From: Mycobacterium pseudokansasii
GTDB lineage: Bacteria > Actinomycetota > Actinomycetes > Mycobacteriales > Mycobacteriaceae
Assembly (NCBI RefSeq): GCF_900566075.1
Contig: NZ_UPHU01000001.1
Coordinates: 310,001 to 374,000, forward strand
Length of the DNA stretch: 64,000 bases
Direction: 5' to 3'
A program made the translations under genes and the position numbers. Shown one piece after another: positions 9,713 through 19,876 of the stretch. Each line of letters begins with the position of its first letter. Position 1 is the first letter of the stretch. Under the pieces are notes generated by a model. That model had not been told where the DNA came from and did no database searches. It was given only the letters and a program-made list of their open reading frames with translations.

Positions 9713-9955
9713 GAACTGCTGGATATTGTTCTCCTGGTATTTCTCGCGCAATGCGTGCCCGCGAGCCTACCGCAGAGCACGTGTCAATTATGTCGGCTTA
9801 TTGGTTGCTGAGCTGCAACGATGTCGGCACCGCGACGCTGTGGCGAACCCCGGTCCGGGTGGTCGGCCTTGACGGTGCCGGCGCCGGAGGTGGCAGGATG
9901 TCCGTGACCGTGCGGCGCATTAAGAGTCCGCAATTCGGGTTAGACGGGGGAACTG

Positions 9956-10555
9956 ATGTCGACACATGAACGTGGTGGCCTGCCGGGCGCAGGGCGCGCA
10001 TCCGACGCCGGTACGCAGTCGTTTGTCAGAGCAGGTAGTGCTGCGCGGCGCGGGTTGTTCGGCGCTTTGATCGCCGTTGGGTTGTCGGCGGCCGCGCTGG
10101 TCATGCCGGCCGGACCCTCGGCAACCGGGGCGACCGATCCCTGCGCTGCCAGTGAAGTTGCCAGGACGATCGGCTCGGTCGCCAAGCAAACCGGCGACTA
10201 CCTGGACTCGCATCCGGAGACCAACCAGGCGGTGACCGCGGCACTGCAGCAGCCGGCGGGACCGGAATCATTGGGATCCTTGGCATCACTGAAGGGTTAC
10301 TTCGAGCGGAACCCCAAGGCTGCCGGCGACCTGCAATCGCTTGCGCACCCGCTGACCAATCTTTCGGTGCAGTGCAAGCTGCCGGTCACGTTTCCGCAGG
10401 CGCTGAACCTGGCGCAGGCCGCGCAGGGCGCAGGTGGGTTGCCGGGTTTGCCGCCGGCAGCCGGGGCGGCGCCGGCAGCCGGGGCGCCCGCAGGCACCCA
10501 GCCGTCGGCAGGTACCCAGCCGCCCGCAGCCGGCGGTCCGGTCCGGGGGCGTTGA
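9956..10555 (+). CDS. Secreted haemophore (Rv0203-like) with Pro/Ala-rich tail
   Basis: A 199-residue exported protein. Residues about 25-58 form a signal peptide with an unusually long, Arg-containing n-region. The mature part keeps the Rv0203 pattern DPCAASEVARTIGSVAK, GDYLDSHPETNQ and the second cysteine in VQCKLPV; the Tyr and His of the DYLDSH segment correspond to haem ligands described for Rv0203. A His reported near the LKxxFE segment of Rv0203 is Tyr here (LKGYFERN). After the folded part comes a tail of about 45 residues made of PAAGAAPAAG-type repeats that the 136-residue M. tuberculosis protein lacks. Divergent from mmpL11, its probable partner in haem uptake. GGGGGAA just upstream supports the ATG. 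Confidence 0.85.
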   Translation: MSTHERGGLPGAGRASDAGTQSFVRAGSAARRGLFGALIAVGLSAAALVMPAGPSATGATDPCAASEVARTIGSVAKQTGDYLDSHPETNQAVTAALQQPAGPESLGSLASLKGYFERNPKAAGDLQSLAHPLTNLSVQCKLPVTFPQALNLAQAAQGAGGLPGLPPAAGAAPAAGAPAGTQPSAGTQPPAAGGPVRGR

Positions 10556-10586
10556 AACCGCGACACAGAAAATCACCTGGCTGGTT

Positions 10587-11768
10587 TCACCGGCCGTCTG
10601 CTGAGTCACGATCAGGCGGTGGCAACGGGCCCTGCAGGGCCGTTTCGGCCGGGTCGTCGGCAACGCTGCGCCGAGCCCCGATGATGCGTCCCAGCTCGGG
10701 GTCGGTTGGCGGGTCGTCGGCATCCGAATCGGCGACGTTCTCGGTGCGGAACATGAAGAAGAACACCACCCAGCCGATGGCGGCGATGAACAGCCAGCTG
10801 ATCAGCCGGTAGATCAGCATCGCCGAGATGGCGTTGGGCAGGGCCATGCCGCTGGACACCAGGCCCGGCACCAGCACCGCCTCCACCACCAGCAGGCCTC
10901 CCGGCATCAGCGGGATGGTGCCGACCGCCCGGGCGGCCGCATAGGCGACCGTCAGCCCGGCGACCGAGGCGTGGTCGCCGGCGGCGTACGCGGCGAAGCC
11001 CAGGCAGGCCACGTCGGCGATCCAGTTGAACAGCGACCAACTGAACGCCACTCCCAGGTCGCGTCGGCTCAGGCTGACCGACTCGAGTTGCATGAGCGTT
11101 TCGCGCCACTTCGCCACGCCGGTGTCGGCCGGCTTACCGCGAATCGAGTTGACCCACGACAGCACCCGGTTGCCGATCCCTTCGATCAATTCCGGTCGCG
11201 ACGCCACCGCCTGGGCCAGCAGCAGCAACGCGACGAAGCCGCCGAGGGTGAACAGCAGTGAGAACGGATTGTTCTTGGCGCCCAGGAAGAAGGCGCCACC
11301 CAGCCCGAGCAGGGCCAGTCCGACGGCCTGCAGCACACCCGACATCACCAGCTGCCACGACGCCACCACGGTCGAGGCGCCCCAAATGCGTTGCTGACGA
11401 AGCAGAAAGGTCGCCGACAGCACCGGGCCGCCAGGGAGGGTGGTACTCAGCGCGTTCGCGGCATAGAAGGCGGCTTCGGACCGCAATTGCTTGACGTGCA
11501 CACCGGCCGATCTCAGCAGCGTGCGCTGGATCTGCGCGAAGCTGTGCATCGACGCGGCCGCTGCCCCCATGGCTGCCACCAGCCACCACCAATTGGCCTG
11601 GTAGATACTCATCCACGCTTTGGCCAGTTGGTCCCATACCAGCGCCACCTCGACGGCAAGCACGATTGCGACGATGCCGAGGACCACCCAGCGCAGCCAC
11701 CAGTACTTGCCGCGCGGCGCCTCGTCGCGGCGGTCGACGAGCTTGCGGGCGGGGGCGTCGTGCGACAC
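10587..11768 (-). CDS. Lysylphosphatidylglycerol-flippase-like integral membrane protein (Rv0204c-like)
   Basis: A 393-residue protein of the UPF0104/LPG_synthase_TM family (the flippase half of MprF). About eight membrane segments are seen, with the family signature ALSTTLPGGPVLSATFLLRQQRIWG and the late IPLMPGGLLVVEAVLVPGLVSSG block. The C-terminal 50 residues are a charged cytoplasmic tail. Orthologous in position to Rv0204c; it lies tail to tail with the haemophore gene. No aminoacyl-transferase domain is attached, so lipid flipping of an unknown substrate is the best guess. Both candidate starts (11768 and 11810) are GTG without a clear ribosome site. Confidence 0.8.
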   Translation of the reverse strand: MSHDAPARKLVDRRDEAPRGKYWWLRWVVLGIVAIVLAVEVALVWDQLAKAWMSIYQANWWWLVAAMGAAAASMHSFAQIQRTLLRSAGVHVKQLRSEAAFYAANALSTTLPGGPVLSATFLLRQQRIWGASTVVASWQLVMSGVLQAVGLALLGLGGAFFLGAKNNPFSLLFTLGGFVALLLLAQAVASRPELIEGIGNRVLSWVNSIRGKPADTGVAKWRETLMQLESVSLSRRDLGVAFSWSLFNWIADVACLGFAAYAAGDHASVAGLTVAYAAARAVGTIPLMPGGLLVVEAVLVPGLVSSGMALPNAISAMLIYRLISWLFIAAIGWVVFFFMFRTENVADSDADDPPTDPELGRIIGARRSVADDPAETALQGPLPPPDRDSADGR

Positions 11769-11939
11769 CGGATAAGGGTAACCGCGCCGGTGGCACCGCG
11801 ATCTCCGCACGTCATCGACTGTGTCAGGGTCGTTCCGGGGTCGTGACCGGATCGTGGCGGGCAGCGGCTATCACCGTCACAGCCGCGCCCGGGCAGGCTT
11901 TGCGGTAGCCGGGCACCGCGGCCCGGTTAGGCTTGCCGG

Positions 11940-13094
11940 ATGTCGGCAAGTCTCGACGACGGTTCGGTGACTCCCCTCGTTCGTAGGACCGCGGCATGGT
12001 CGTGGCGCTTGTTGGTCATCTTCGCTGCCGCACTCGCGGTGATCTGGGTCATCAGCAAACTGGAGATCATCGTCGTTCCGGTATTGCTGGCGTTGATCTT
12101 GAGCGCGTTGCTGGTGCCGGTCGTGGACTGGCTGGACCTGCGGCGTGTGCCGCGCGGTGCCGCGGTGTCGCTGGTGTTGCTGGGTGGCTTTGCGATCCTT
12201 GGCGGCATCCTGGCCTTCGTCATCAGCCAGTTCATCGTGGGCCTGCCCGATCTGGTCAAGCAGGTGGAACGCAGCATCGACTCGAGCCGCCGGTGGCTGA
12301 TCGAAGGGCCGGCGCATCTGCGCCGCGAACAGATCGACAACGCGGGCAACGCCGCGATCGAGGCGCTGCGCAATAATCAGGCCAAGTTGACCAGCGGCGC
12401 GATTTCCACCGCCGCCACCATTACCGAGTTGCTCACCGCTGCGGTGTTGGTGCTGTTCACGCTGATCTTCTTCCTGTACGGCGGCCGCAACATCTGGCAG
12501 TACGTGGTCAAGATCGTGCCCGTCCCGGCCCGCGACCGGGTCCTGGAGGCCGGGCGCGCCGGATACTCCTCGCTGATCGGCTATGTGCGGGCCACGTTCC
12601 TGGTCGCCCTGACCGACGCGATCGGTGTCGGCACCGGGTTGGCAATCATGGGGGTGCCGCTCGCGCTGCCGCTGGCCTCGCTGGTGTTCCTGGGTGCCTT
12701 CATCCCGCTGCTGGGTGCGTTGATCTCCGGTTTGCTGGCCGTGGTGGTGGCCTTACTGGCCAAGGGACTGGTTTACGCGCTGATCACTCTGGGTTTGCTC
12801 ATCGCGGTCAATCAGCTCGAGGCCCATTTGCTGCAGCCGCTGGTGATGGGTCGTGCGGTCTCGATTCACCCGCTGGCAGTTGTCCTGGCCATTTCGACCG
12901 GCGGGGTACTCGCCGGAATTGTGGGAGCCCTGCTGGCCGTCCCGACGGTCGCGTTCCTCAACAACGCGATGCAGGTGCTGCTGGCCAAGGACCCGGTGGC
13001 CGCGCCCGAGCAGCCCGAGGAGCCGTCGACAATCCTGCAGGCCGAACCGGACAATCCCGACGTGGCCGACGAAGAAGAGCCGCAGGAAACCTAA
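11940..13094 (+). CDS. AI-2E-family (UPF0118/PerM) transporter, Rv0205-like
   Basis: A 384-residue membrane protein with two N-terminal membrane helices (about 18-35 and 38-60), a third at about 73-95, an amphipathic stretch, and a C-terminal helical bundle with the family block [29 protein letters not shown]. The tail of about 35 residues is acidic. The family contains AI-2 exporters and Na+/H+ antiporters, so the substrate cannot be assigned. The 3' end overlaps that of mmpL3 by 4 bp on the opposite strand. Confidence 0.85.
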   Translation: MSASLDDGSVTPLVRRTAAWSWRLLVIFAAALAVIWVISKLEIIVVPVLLALILSALLVPVVDWLDLRRVPRGAAVSLVLLGGFAILGGILAFVISQFIVGLPDLVKQVERSIDSSRRWLIEGPAHLRREQIDNAGNAAIEALRNNQAKLTSGAISTAATITELLTAAVLVLFTLIFFLYGGRNIWQYVVKIVPVPARDRVLEAGRAGYSSLIGYVRATFLVALTDAIGVGTGLAIMGVPLALPLASLVFLGAFIPLLGALISGLLAVVVALLAKGLVYALITLGLLIAVNQLEAHLLQPLVMGRAVSIHPLAVVLAISTGGVLAGIVGALLAVPTVAFLNNAMQVLLAKDPVAAPEQPEEPSTILQAEPDNPDVADEEEPQET

Positions 13095-15946
13095 AGCCGT
13101 CCCTCGCGGCGCAGCAGATCCTGGGCGGACAGGCCGCCGGCCCCGCGCCGGCGTCGGGTGCCGTCGGCGCCGTTGTCGCCCTGCGCGCTGCGCGCATCGA
13201 GCTGCTCAGTGGCCGCGTCGGAGTCGCTGTCCTCCGGCCGTTGGACCGGCAGCTTAGCTGTGGCATCGGCCGAGTCGGTTTGGCCGGAACGGCTCCCCGG
13301 AATCGGCATGGCGCGGGTCTGACCGGCCGATGGGGCCGGCGGCGGGGTTGGCGCCGGTGGCCGGGCCGACGACGGTGCCGGCGGCGCGGGGGCGCTCGAT
13401 CCGCGGCCCGGTGTGCCCGGTTTGCCGGGTGTGGACAGCCGAGTTGTCGGCGGTTCGTTCGGCTGGCTTGCCTTGACCGGGATCTGCTTGGTGCCCGCAC
13501 TGGACGGCCCGCTCTGAGCAGGCCCGATCTCCGGCCGGGCGGACCCGCGTTGCGACGACTCCGGCGTCGACGGGTGGGTGGGATCGTGCGGGGGACGTTG
13601 GCCGGCAGCGACCAGGCCGGCGGTGACCGGAGGCCGGGCTACGCGGCCGTCGGTCACCGGCCGCTTGCGTTCGTCGGGCAGCTGGATCTCGCCGAGGCCG
13701 ATGCGGGTCTGCACCCGCCGCATCCACCGTGGAGCCCACCAGCAGTCGTCGCCGAGCAGCTTCATCACCGAGGGCACCAGGAACATCCGCACCACGGTCG
13801 CGTCCAGCAGCAGCGCCGCCATCAGGCCGAAGGCCAGGTACTTCATCATCACCAGGTCGGAGAACACGAACGACCCGGCGACCACGGCCAGCACCAGCGC
13901 GGCCGCGGTGATCAGGCGGCCGGTGGTGGCCGTGCCGATCCGGATGGCCTCCTGGGTGGACATGCCGCTTTCGCGGGCCTCGACCATGCGGGAGACCAGG
14001 AACACCTCGTAGTCGGTCGCCAAGCCGTATCCCACCGCCACCACGAGTGCGATCACCGGCGCGGTCAACGGGGTGGCGGTGAAGTTCAGCAACCCCGAGC
14101 CGTGTCCGTCGACGAATATCCACGTCAGGATGCCCATGGTGGACCCGAGCGTCAGCGCGCTCATCACCGCGGCCTTGATCGGCAGCACCACCGACCCGAA
14201 GGCCAGGAACATCAGCAGCGTGGTGGCGGTGAGCAGGATGACCAGCATCGCCGGCATGTTGGCGAACAGGCTGTGAATCGAATCCTGCTCCAGCGCCGGA
14301 GTGCCGCCGACGAATACCTCGAGTCCCTTGGGTGGCGTGATCGCGCGCAGCTCTTGCAGCTTCTTGGCGGCGTCGCCCGGATTGATCAGCCCGTTCTGCA
14401 GCACCCGTACCGAGGGATCCTTCGACGCGCCTGGTGCGACGCTGCGCTCCTGCCACATGTTCGCCGGGTCGTTGTCGGGTTCGATGAATCCGCTGATCGA
14501 CATTGCCTTACTGCGGATGTCGGCAACCTGCTGATCGGTGACCGGCTGGTGGTTGGTCGACTGGATCACCAGGGTCAGCGGATTGGTGCGGTATCCGGGG
14601 AAGAGCTGGTCGAAGTGCTCCTGGGACTGGCGCACCGAATTGTTGGGCGGCAGATACTTCTCGCTCATGCCGCCCAGCGACAGGTTGAACAACGGGATGA
14701 CCAGCAGGATCATCCCGAGGACGATCGGGATGGCGAAGACCAGCGGCCGCCGCATCACCCAGTTGACCAGCTTGCCCCAGAAGCCGGCCTCGACCTCTTC
14801 GCGGGTCTTGGTCTTCTGCAGCCGGTCGGCGAGCCAGTTCAGGTAGGCCCGCGAAACCTTCCAGTTGCGCAGGAAGGGCACCCGGAATGCGGTGCGTACG
14901 CCGAGCGCGTCGACGTGCCGGCCAAGAACACCCAGAACGGCCGGCAGCAGCGTGATCGACAGCAGGGCGGCCAACCCGACCGCGGCGATCAGCGCGTAGG
15001 TCAGAGATTTCACGAAGCCTTGCGGCAGCATCAGCAGGCTGATCCCGGAGGCGATGATCAGCACCGCCGAGAAGGCGACGGTTCGGCCGGCGGTCATGAC
15101 GGTGCGTCTGACCGCGGCTTCGGTGTCGTAGCCTTCGGCGATCTCCTCCCGGAAACGGCTCACCACGAAGAGTCCGTAGTCCACCGCGATACCTAGGCCG
15201 ATCAGCGAGACCACGGGTTGGGCAAAGAAGTGCACCGGGCCGAACACCGCCACCAAGCGCAGGATGCCCAGCGCGCCGGCGATGCTCAGGCCGCCGACCA
15301 TCACCGGAAGACACGCGGCGACCGCGCCACCGAACACCAGGAACAGCACCACGGCCACCAACGGCAGGGCCAGCACTTCCATCCGTCGCTGGTCGGTGGC
15401 GATGGTGCCGGTCAGCGCCTCGGCCACCGGCTCGAGGCCGGCGAGTTGAACCGTGCCGCCGTCGAGCTTCTGCAACGAGGGCGCGATGTCCTTGTAATTG
15501 GTCAGGATGGTGTCGTCGTCGTCGCCCTTGAGCGGGATGGACACGAACGTGTACTTCTTGTCCTCGGTGGCCATGCCCTTGACGACCGCGCTGGTGGTGT
15601 CGGGTGCCCGCAGGTAGCCGGCCCAGCCCATCACCTGGTCGGGGTGGTCGTGCACGAATCGGTTGAGCTCGTCGGTGATCTTCTTCGACCACGCCGGGTC
15701 GTTGACCGTCTTGCCGTCGGGAGCTTTGAAGATCGCGACGATGTGACCGGTCCGGTCCCGGCCGTAGACCTGGTCGCCCAGTATCGACGCCTTGACCGAC
15801 TGGCTGCTGTCGTCGTAGAAACCGCTCTGCGTGACGTGCTTACCCAGGCTCAGCCCGAATACCCCGCCGCCGAGGCACAACGCCACCGTGACGCCGATTA
15901 CGATGAACCGGTAGCGGTACACAATTCGACCCCACCAGGCGAACAC
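13091..15946 (-). CDS. mmpL3: Trehalose monomycolate exporter MmpL3
   Basis: A 951-residue RND transporter, orthologue of Rv0206c (944 residues), the essential flippase/exporter of trehalose monomycolate and target of many inhibitors. The proton-relay pairs are in [17 protein letters not shown] and [19 protein letters not shown]. Twelve membrane helices with two periplasmic porter domains occupy residues 1-750, and a Pro/Ser/Ala-rich cytoplasmic tail of about 190 residues follows. The GTG start has AAGGAGA 6 bases upstream. It lies in the conserved order with Rv0207c and trmB upstream on the same strand, 92 bp apart. Confidence 0.95.
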   Translation of the reverse strand: MFAWWGRIVYRYRFIVIGVTVALCLGGGVFGLSLGKHVTQSGFYDDSSQSVKASILGDQVYGRDRTGHIVAIFKAPDGKTVNDPAWSKKITDELNRFVHDHPDQVMGWAGYLRAPDTTSAVVKGMATEDKKYTFVSIPLKGDDDDTILTNYKDIAPSLQKLDGGTVQLAGLEPVAEALTGTIATDQRRMEVLALPLVAVVLFLVFGGAVAACLPVMVGGLSIAGALGILRLVAVFGPVHFFAQPVVSLIGLGIAVDYGLFVVSRFREEIAEGYDTEAAVRRTVMTAGRTVAFSAVLIIASGISLLMLPQGFVKSLTYALIAAVGLAALLSITLLPAVLGVLGRHVDALGVRTAFRVPFLRNWKVSRAYLNWLADRLQKTKTREEVEAGFWGKLVNWVMRRPLVFAIPIVLGMILLVIPLFNLSLGGMSEKYLPPNNSVRQSQEHFDQLFPGYRTNPLTLVIQSTNHQPVTDQQVADIRSKAMSISGFIEPDNDPANMWQERSVAPGASKDPSVRVLQNGLINPGDAAKKLQELRAITPPKGLEVFVGGTPALEQDSIHSLFANMPAMLVILLTATTLLMFLAFGSVVLPIKAAVMSALTLGSTMGILTWIFVDGHGSGLLNFTATPLTAPVIALVVAVGYGLATDYEVFLVSRMVEARESGMSTQEAIRIGTATTGRLITAAALVLAVVAGSFVFSDLVMMKYLAFGLMAALLLDATVVRMFLVPSVMKLLGDDCWWAPRWMRRVQTRIGLGEIQLPDERKRPVTDGRVARPPVTAGLVAAGQRPPHDPTHPSTPESSQRGSARPEIGPAQSGPSSAGTKQIPVKASQPNEPPTTRLSTPGKPGTPGRGSSAPAPPAPSSARPPAPTPPPAPSAGQTRAMPIPGSRSGQTDSADATAKLPVQRPEDSDSDAATEQLDARSAQGDNGADGTRRRRGAGGLSAQDLLRREGRL

Positions 15947-16038
15947 GTAATCTCCTTACTGGATCGTTAGCGACCCGCGCATTGCTTTGCACTGCTTTTC
16001 GGTTGTCCGGCGCTCGGGCTTTCAGACGCGGGGCCTGT

Positions 16039-16794
16039 TCACATACGCGAGGTCAACAGCGAGGACAGCGGCCGGAACGGCTGCAGCCAAGCTCCCTGCT
16101 CAGGTAGCGAATCGAGGCCGATCCGGGGGAGCGGCTCCCGGAAAACACCGGAAATGTCCTCCAGGTCGACGAACTCCAAGGTATCCGACGCTAGCGCCCA
16201 ACTGGCGTGTTCACGAAATCCAAGCACTTGAACTGGGATTCCGCCGCGAGCGATTTCCTCCAGCGGCTGTCGGAATGCCTGACCGTCCGCCGAGGCCACG
16301 ACCAGGGCTGCCAGCCCTTCCCGGTAGCGCTTGTCGATGTGCTCGAGCATGTCGCGGTCGACGTCGCTGTCCTCGTCGATCTTCGGTTTGGCGAAGACGG
16401 CGAACCCGACGTTTCGCAGTGCGTCCACCCACGGGCGGACCACGTCGGCGCTGCCGGGCGCGATATTGGTGAAGACGGTGGCCTCCGGTTCCACTCGGAT
16501 GGCCGGCCCGCCCGGCGCCCTGGCGGCGACGGCTGCGGTGCGGGCCAGCAGCCAGCGGCCCAGCGCGTCGAAACGGGGCCGTTCCAGCGCGGTCGGGCGG
16601 CGCCCCAGGATGGAGCCCAGCCCCATGTCGAGGTTGGGAGCGTCCCAAACCAACAGCACCCGACCCGTCGGCGGGGCTAAGCCGGTCAGGCCGTCCTTGG
16701 ACAAGTCGCCGGGCAGCACCGACGGCAGCGGTGATACCACGGGCCCGGCGACGGGTTCGGATGCTTGCGTGGTCACGTCTTCGGTCAGGCTCAT
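16039..16794 (-). CDS. NYN-domain protein (Rv0207c-like)
   Basis: A 251-residue protein. Residues about 45-200 form a NYN/PIN-like domain: VLLVWDAPNLDMGL supplies the first acidic residue, KIDEDSDVDRDMLEHI and ALVVASADGQAF the later acidic positions, which is the arrangement of metal-dependent RNases of the LabA/DUF88 type. Its ATG directly abuts the stop codon of trmB, so the two are probably co-transcribed, in keeping with an RNA-related role. Orthologous in position to Rv0207c. Catalytic activity is inferred from the fold only. Confidence 0.8.
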   Translation of the reverse strand: MSLTEDVTTQASEPVAGPVVSPLPSVLPGDLSKDGLTGLAPPTGRVLLVWDAPNLDMGLGSILGRRPTALERPRFDALGRWLLARTAAVAARAPGGPAIRVEPEATVFTNIAPGSADVVRPWVDALRNVGFAVFAKPKIDEDSDVDRDMLEHIDKRYREGLAALVVASADGQAFRQPLEEIARGGIPVQVLGFREHASWALASDTLEFVDLEDISGVFREPLPRIGLDSLPEQGAWLQPFRPLSSLLTSRM

Positions 16795-17601
16795 TTAGTC
16801 ATCTGATTTCGGTTTTCTCCAGACCAGCTCGCTGACGGCGCTGCCGGCATCGTGGGCTTTGGATTCGTATTTGGTCGTGGGGCGAACGACCGAGATCGGC
16901 AGTGCGTCGGTACGCGGATCAGCACGGGCCAACCGCCGCTCGGCGTCGCCGGCGGCGGCGATGTGTGCGGCGTAGCCGGGGTGGTCGGTCGCGGCGTGCA
17001 GCACACCTCCGGGGATTAGCCGGTCGGCGATCAGGGCGATCGTGGCAGGCTGCAGCAGCCGCCGCTTGTGGTGGCGCGCCTTGGGCCAGGGGTCGGGAAA
17101 GAAAACCCGGACCCCGGCCAGCGAATTCGCGGTGATCAGGTCTTTCAACACGTCGATCCCGTTGCCGCGGACCAACCGGATATTGGTCGCGTTCTCACTG
17201 TCGATCGCGCACAGCAGCTGCGCCAGGCCCCGACGGTAGATTTCCACCGCGATCACGTCGAGATGGGGCTCGGCCTGCGCCATTGCCAGTGTCGAGATCC
17301 CGCTGCCGCAGCCGATCTCCAGCACCAGGGGCGCGTCGCGGCCGAACCACGCCCGGGTGTTCAACGGTCCCCGGCGCGGTGACCCGGCGAGCGCGTCGAT
17401 GCCCAGCTGCGGCCAGCGCCGGTCCCAGGTCTGGCGCTGGGTGCTCGACAGCGCCGAATGGCGGGAGCGAAGGCTGGTGGCCGGCAGATAGCCCCACGCG
17501 CTGCCCCGGTCTTGCTCGCCGGACTCCGGGCTGGGCAGAGCCGGCGAGTCGGGACGTAACCCAATCTCGGGTTGCGCGTGCATTCGTCCATGGTGGCTCA
17601 T
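16795..17601 (-). CDS. trmB: tRNA (guanine-N7-)-methyltransferase TrmB
   Basis: A 268-residue SAM methyltransferase that makes m7G46 in tRNA. The SAM-binding motif is LEIGCGSGISTLAMA (about residues 96-110), and the diagnostic TrmB motif FFPDPWPKARHHKRRL follows. Near the C terminus HAATDHPGYAAHI is also family specific. The open frame runs further upstream, but MSHHGRMHAQPEIGLRPD matches the N terminus of Rv0208c, so I start there. The N-terminal 60 residues are polar and variable. Confidence 0.93.
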   Translation of the reverse strand: MSHHGRMHAQPEIGLRPDSPALPSPESGEQDRGSAWGYLPATSLRSRHSALSSTQRQTWDRRWPQLGIDALAGSPRRGPLNTRAWFGRDAPLVLEIGCGSGISTLAMAQAEPHLDVIAVEIYRRGLAQLLCAIDSENATNIRLVRGNGIDVLKDLITANSLAGVRVFFPDPWPKARHHKRRLLQPATIALIADRLIPGGVLHAATDHPGYAAHIAAAGDAERRLARADPRTDALPISVVRPTTKYESKAHDAGSAVSELVWRKPKSDD

Positions 17602-18049
17602 GAAACGCAGGTGTAGCCGCTCCTGGGCCAGATTGATACCCAACAGTTGCCTTTGGCTGGTAGCGGATAGCGCTGCCGGGCGTGCCGGACGCCGGTATGC
17701 CCGTGATCCCGCAGGCGCCCGAGAAGCGCCCGACAGCGTCCCGACAGCGGCCCTACGCAGTAGTAATGATTCCGCGCGGCCGAGAGGGTGACACCACGCG
17801 CGAGCAGAACGGCGACAAGACATACGACATCGTCGAACGCGCGCAACCTGGCCGCAACGAGGCGAAACTCGACGGCGCCGAACGGGATGCGGCGGCGGTT
17901 GCCCACCGAGAGGTCGCCGCAAACCTGCGCTGAGATGCGGAGGACGTCGCATGGCCATGACCTGGCATCTCTCAACGTGATGAGAGCCCTGCCCAAGCGC
18001 TGACCGCAACGTCGTGATGGGTTGTGCCGGCGCCCCGCCTCGGCTATAT
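17602..18049. other. Intergenic region upstream of trmB, no gene recognised
   Basis: This 450-bp stretch separates the conserved trmB from the accessory island. Short open frames exist on both strands (for example 17682-17933 on + and 17598-17996 on -), but none has a convincing start, family motif or even codon pattern. A small 6-bp hairpin near 17970 is not followed by a T-run. It probably holds the trmB promoter and the left boundary of the island. Confidence 0.5.
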
Positions 18050-18081
18050 TTCAGTACGTGCGGAATTCCGTATGTGCTGAA
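18050..18081. promoter_or_regulatory. 32-bp imperfect palindrome, likely TetR operator
   Basis: Two 16-base arms meet at GGAA/TTCC (centre between 18065 and 18066) and match in 13 of 16 positions; the outer ends are TTCAG and CTGAA. It ends 26 bp before the ATG of the TetR gene. The size and position are those of an auto-regulatory TetR operator. Which regulator binds is inferred from proximity. Confidence 0.7.
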
Positions 18082-18107
18082 TTCGTAATCTTGTTTCGGA
18101 CCGCGAC

Positions 18108-18719
18108 ATGAGCCCACGGCCGGTGATCAAGCACACCGGCCGGCGGCCGGGCCTCAACGTCACCCGAGGCCTGATTGCCGACATTGCCCGCAAGCAGTTC
18201 GCCGCGTTGGGCTACGACCGCACCTCGATGCGGCAGGTCGCGTTGGAGGCCAACGTGGACCCGGGTTTGGTAGCGCATTACTTCGGCACGAAGCTGGACC
18301 TGTTCTTGGCGGTCGTCGAGTTGCCGATCGACCCGGTGGCGTTGATCGATTACGTGGTCGGCGGCGATGCGACGGCTTCTGCCGGTCAGCGGTTGGCGCA
18401 GGTAGTGCTCGATGTGCTCGACGACGAGGTACGCCGACGGCCGATGGTGGGCATGATTCGCGCGGCCACCGCCGAACCCGAAGCCGCGCGGCTGGTCCGG
18501 GATTTCTTGACGCGCAACCTGCTGGTCCCGATCGCGCACCGTCTGGAGGCCGACGACCCCGAATATCGGGCGGGTCTGGTGATGTCGCAGATCGCTGGCA
18601 TGACGCTGGCGCGCTACATCATTGGGATCGAGCCGCTGGCCTCCCGGCCGACTGAGCGCGTCGCCGCGGATCTGGGTGTGACGCTGCAGCGCTACCTGCT
18701 CGGCGAGCTTGTTCGGTGA
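18108..18719 (+). CDS. TetR/AcrR-family transcriptional regulator
   Basis: A 203-residue regulator. Residues about 18-62 are the TetR DNA-binding domain (GLIADIARKQFAALGYDRTSMRQVALEANVDPGLVAHYFGTK, with the second half the HTH). The C-terminal domain belongs to the TetR_C_17-like group (RPMVGMIRAATAEPEAA, then QIAGMTLARYIIGIEPLAS), common near mycobacterial efflux genes. A 32-bp dyad lies just upstream, so it probably represses itself and the following methyltransferase-mmpS-mmpL genes. Ligand unknown. Confidence 0.88.
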   Translation: MSPRPVIKHTGRRPGLNVTRGLIADIARKQFAALGYDRTSMRQVALEANVDPGLVAHYFGTKLDLFLAVVELPIDPVALIDYVVGGDATASAGQRLAQVVLDVLDDEVRRRPMVGMIRAATAEPEAARLVRDFLTRNLLVPIAHRLEADDPEYRAGLVMSQIAGMTLARYIIGIEPLASRPTERVAADLGVTLQRYLLGELVR

Positions 18720-18744
18720 TCGGAAACGCGCGAGAGGAGATGTC

Positions 18745-19320
18745 GTGATCTGGCGCCAGGTCTTGTTCGACACGTTGTACCGACTCGGGCGGCCGATCTG
18801 GGAGACGCCGCCGCCCGAACCATTGCGCGATCTCGTCGAGGGACCCGACGCGCTGGCACCTGGCCACGCTCTCGACGTCGGCTGCGGCAGCGGCATCAAC
18901 GCCATCTATTTGGCCACCCACGGCTGGCGCGCCACCGGTGTCGACTTCTCGGCTGCCAGCCTCACCCGAGCCCGCCGCGCCGCCCAGGGCGTCGCGGGGG
19001 TGACCTTCCTGCATGGCGACGTCACCCAGCTCTCGCATCTGCCGATCGATGAACCGGTCGACTTGGTGCTGGACATGGGCTGCTATCACTCGTTGCCCGA
19101 CGCCGCCAAAGGAACCTACGTTGCCGAGCTGGCCGCGGTCATGAAACCGGGCACGCCGCTGGTGATGTGGGAGGGCATCCGCATGAAGGCCGGTGAGATC
19201 CGCGACGCGTTCAACCGGGACTTCGTGATCGAGTCCGTCCAGCGCAAGGACTTCTCGGTCAGGCGAAAGCTGGTTCGCCACACCATCACCGCACATTGGT
19301 ATCAATTGCGCCGACGTTGA
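18745..19320 (+). CDS. Class I SAM-dependent methyltransferase
   Basis: A 191-residue protein with the motif I HALDVGCGSGINAIYLATHG (about residues 39-58), an acidic end of strand 2 (GVDFS) and motif II/post-motif region VDLVLDMGCYHSLPD. It resembles small-molecule methyltransferases of the TehB/thiopurine type. I chose the GTG start because GAGAGGAGA lies 4 bases upstream; the longer frame begins inside the TetR gene. It follows the regulator by 25 bp and precedes mmpS, so it may modify the compound exported by the MmpS/L pair. That role is inferred. Confidence 0.8.
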   Translation: MIWRQVLFDTLYRLGRPIWETPPPEPLRDLVEGPDALAPGHALDVGCGSGINAIYLATHGWRATGVDFSAASLTRARRAAQGVAGVTFLHGDVTQLSHLPIDEPVDLVLDMGCYHSLPDAAKGTYVAELAAVMKPGTPLVMWEGIRMKAGEIRDAFNRDFVIESVQRKDFSVRRKLVRHTITAHWYQLRRR

Positions 19321-19429
19321 CACCCGCTCGCCAAATGGAGATCCCCGCAATGTTTTCCGTGGCGCCGCCTCGCCGGCTGCACCTCGAGTGGGCTGCGGTG
19401 TGGCCGCTGATTGTCGCAGGGAAGTGAAG

Positions 19430-19876
19430 GTGAGCGGGTTGCCGATTGATCGTTTGGTTTCGCGAGGATGGATGGTGTTGCTCGCGGTGGTGGTGGTCGT
19501 GGTCGCGGGGTGGTGTGTATATCGCTTGCACGGCATCTTCGGGTCGGGGCATACGGTGTCGGCGGGCGGTGCGTTGCCCGCCGACACGTCCGCATCCAGC
19601 CCGAAACGCGTGCTCCTCGAAGTCTTTGGCGACCCCGGCGCAGTGGCCACCATCACCTACCTCGACGTCAACGCCCAGCCGCAGCGCGTCGATAACGCCA
19701 CCCTGCCGTGGTCCTACGACGTCACGACGACCCAACCGGCGGTGTTCACCAACGTCGCCGCTCAGGGCAACAGCGATTCGTTGGGCTGCCGCATCACTAT
19801 CGACGGCGACGTGAAGGACGAACGCACCATCACCACACACAACGCCTACACCTATTGTTTGGAGAAGTCCGGGTGA
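19430..19876 (+). CDS. MmpS-family membrane protein
   Basis: A 148-residue protein with one N-terminal membrane helix (about 12-35) and an exported beta-rich domain. The family marks are [21 protein letters not shown], then [22 protein letters not shown] and the paired cysteines in [11 protein letters not shown] and YTYCLEKSG. MmpS proteins are periplasmic partners of MmpL transporters. The GTG chosen has AGGGA 7 bases upstream. The stop codon overlaps the GTG of the following mmpL by 4 bp, the usual coupling of mmpS-mmpL pairs. Confidence 0.88.
   Translation: MSGLPIDRLVSRGWMVLLAVVVVVVAGWCVYRLHGIFGSGHTVSAGGALPADTSASSPKRVLLEVFGDPGAVATITYLDVNAQPQRVDNATLPWSYDVTTTQPAVFTNVAAQGNSDSLGCRITIDGDVKDERTITTHNAYTYCLEKSG

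Noticed and set aside
13241..15196. Long plus-strand frame of 651 codons over mmpL3
   Set aside because: His/Gln/Arg-rich antisense shadow of the mmpL3 coding sequence.
17682..17933. Plus-strand frame of 83 codons upstream of the island
   Set aside because: Very charged, no recognised family and no ribosome site; probably chance.
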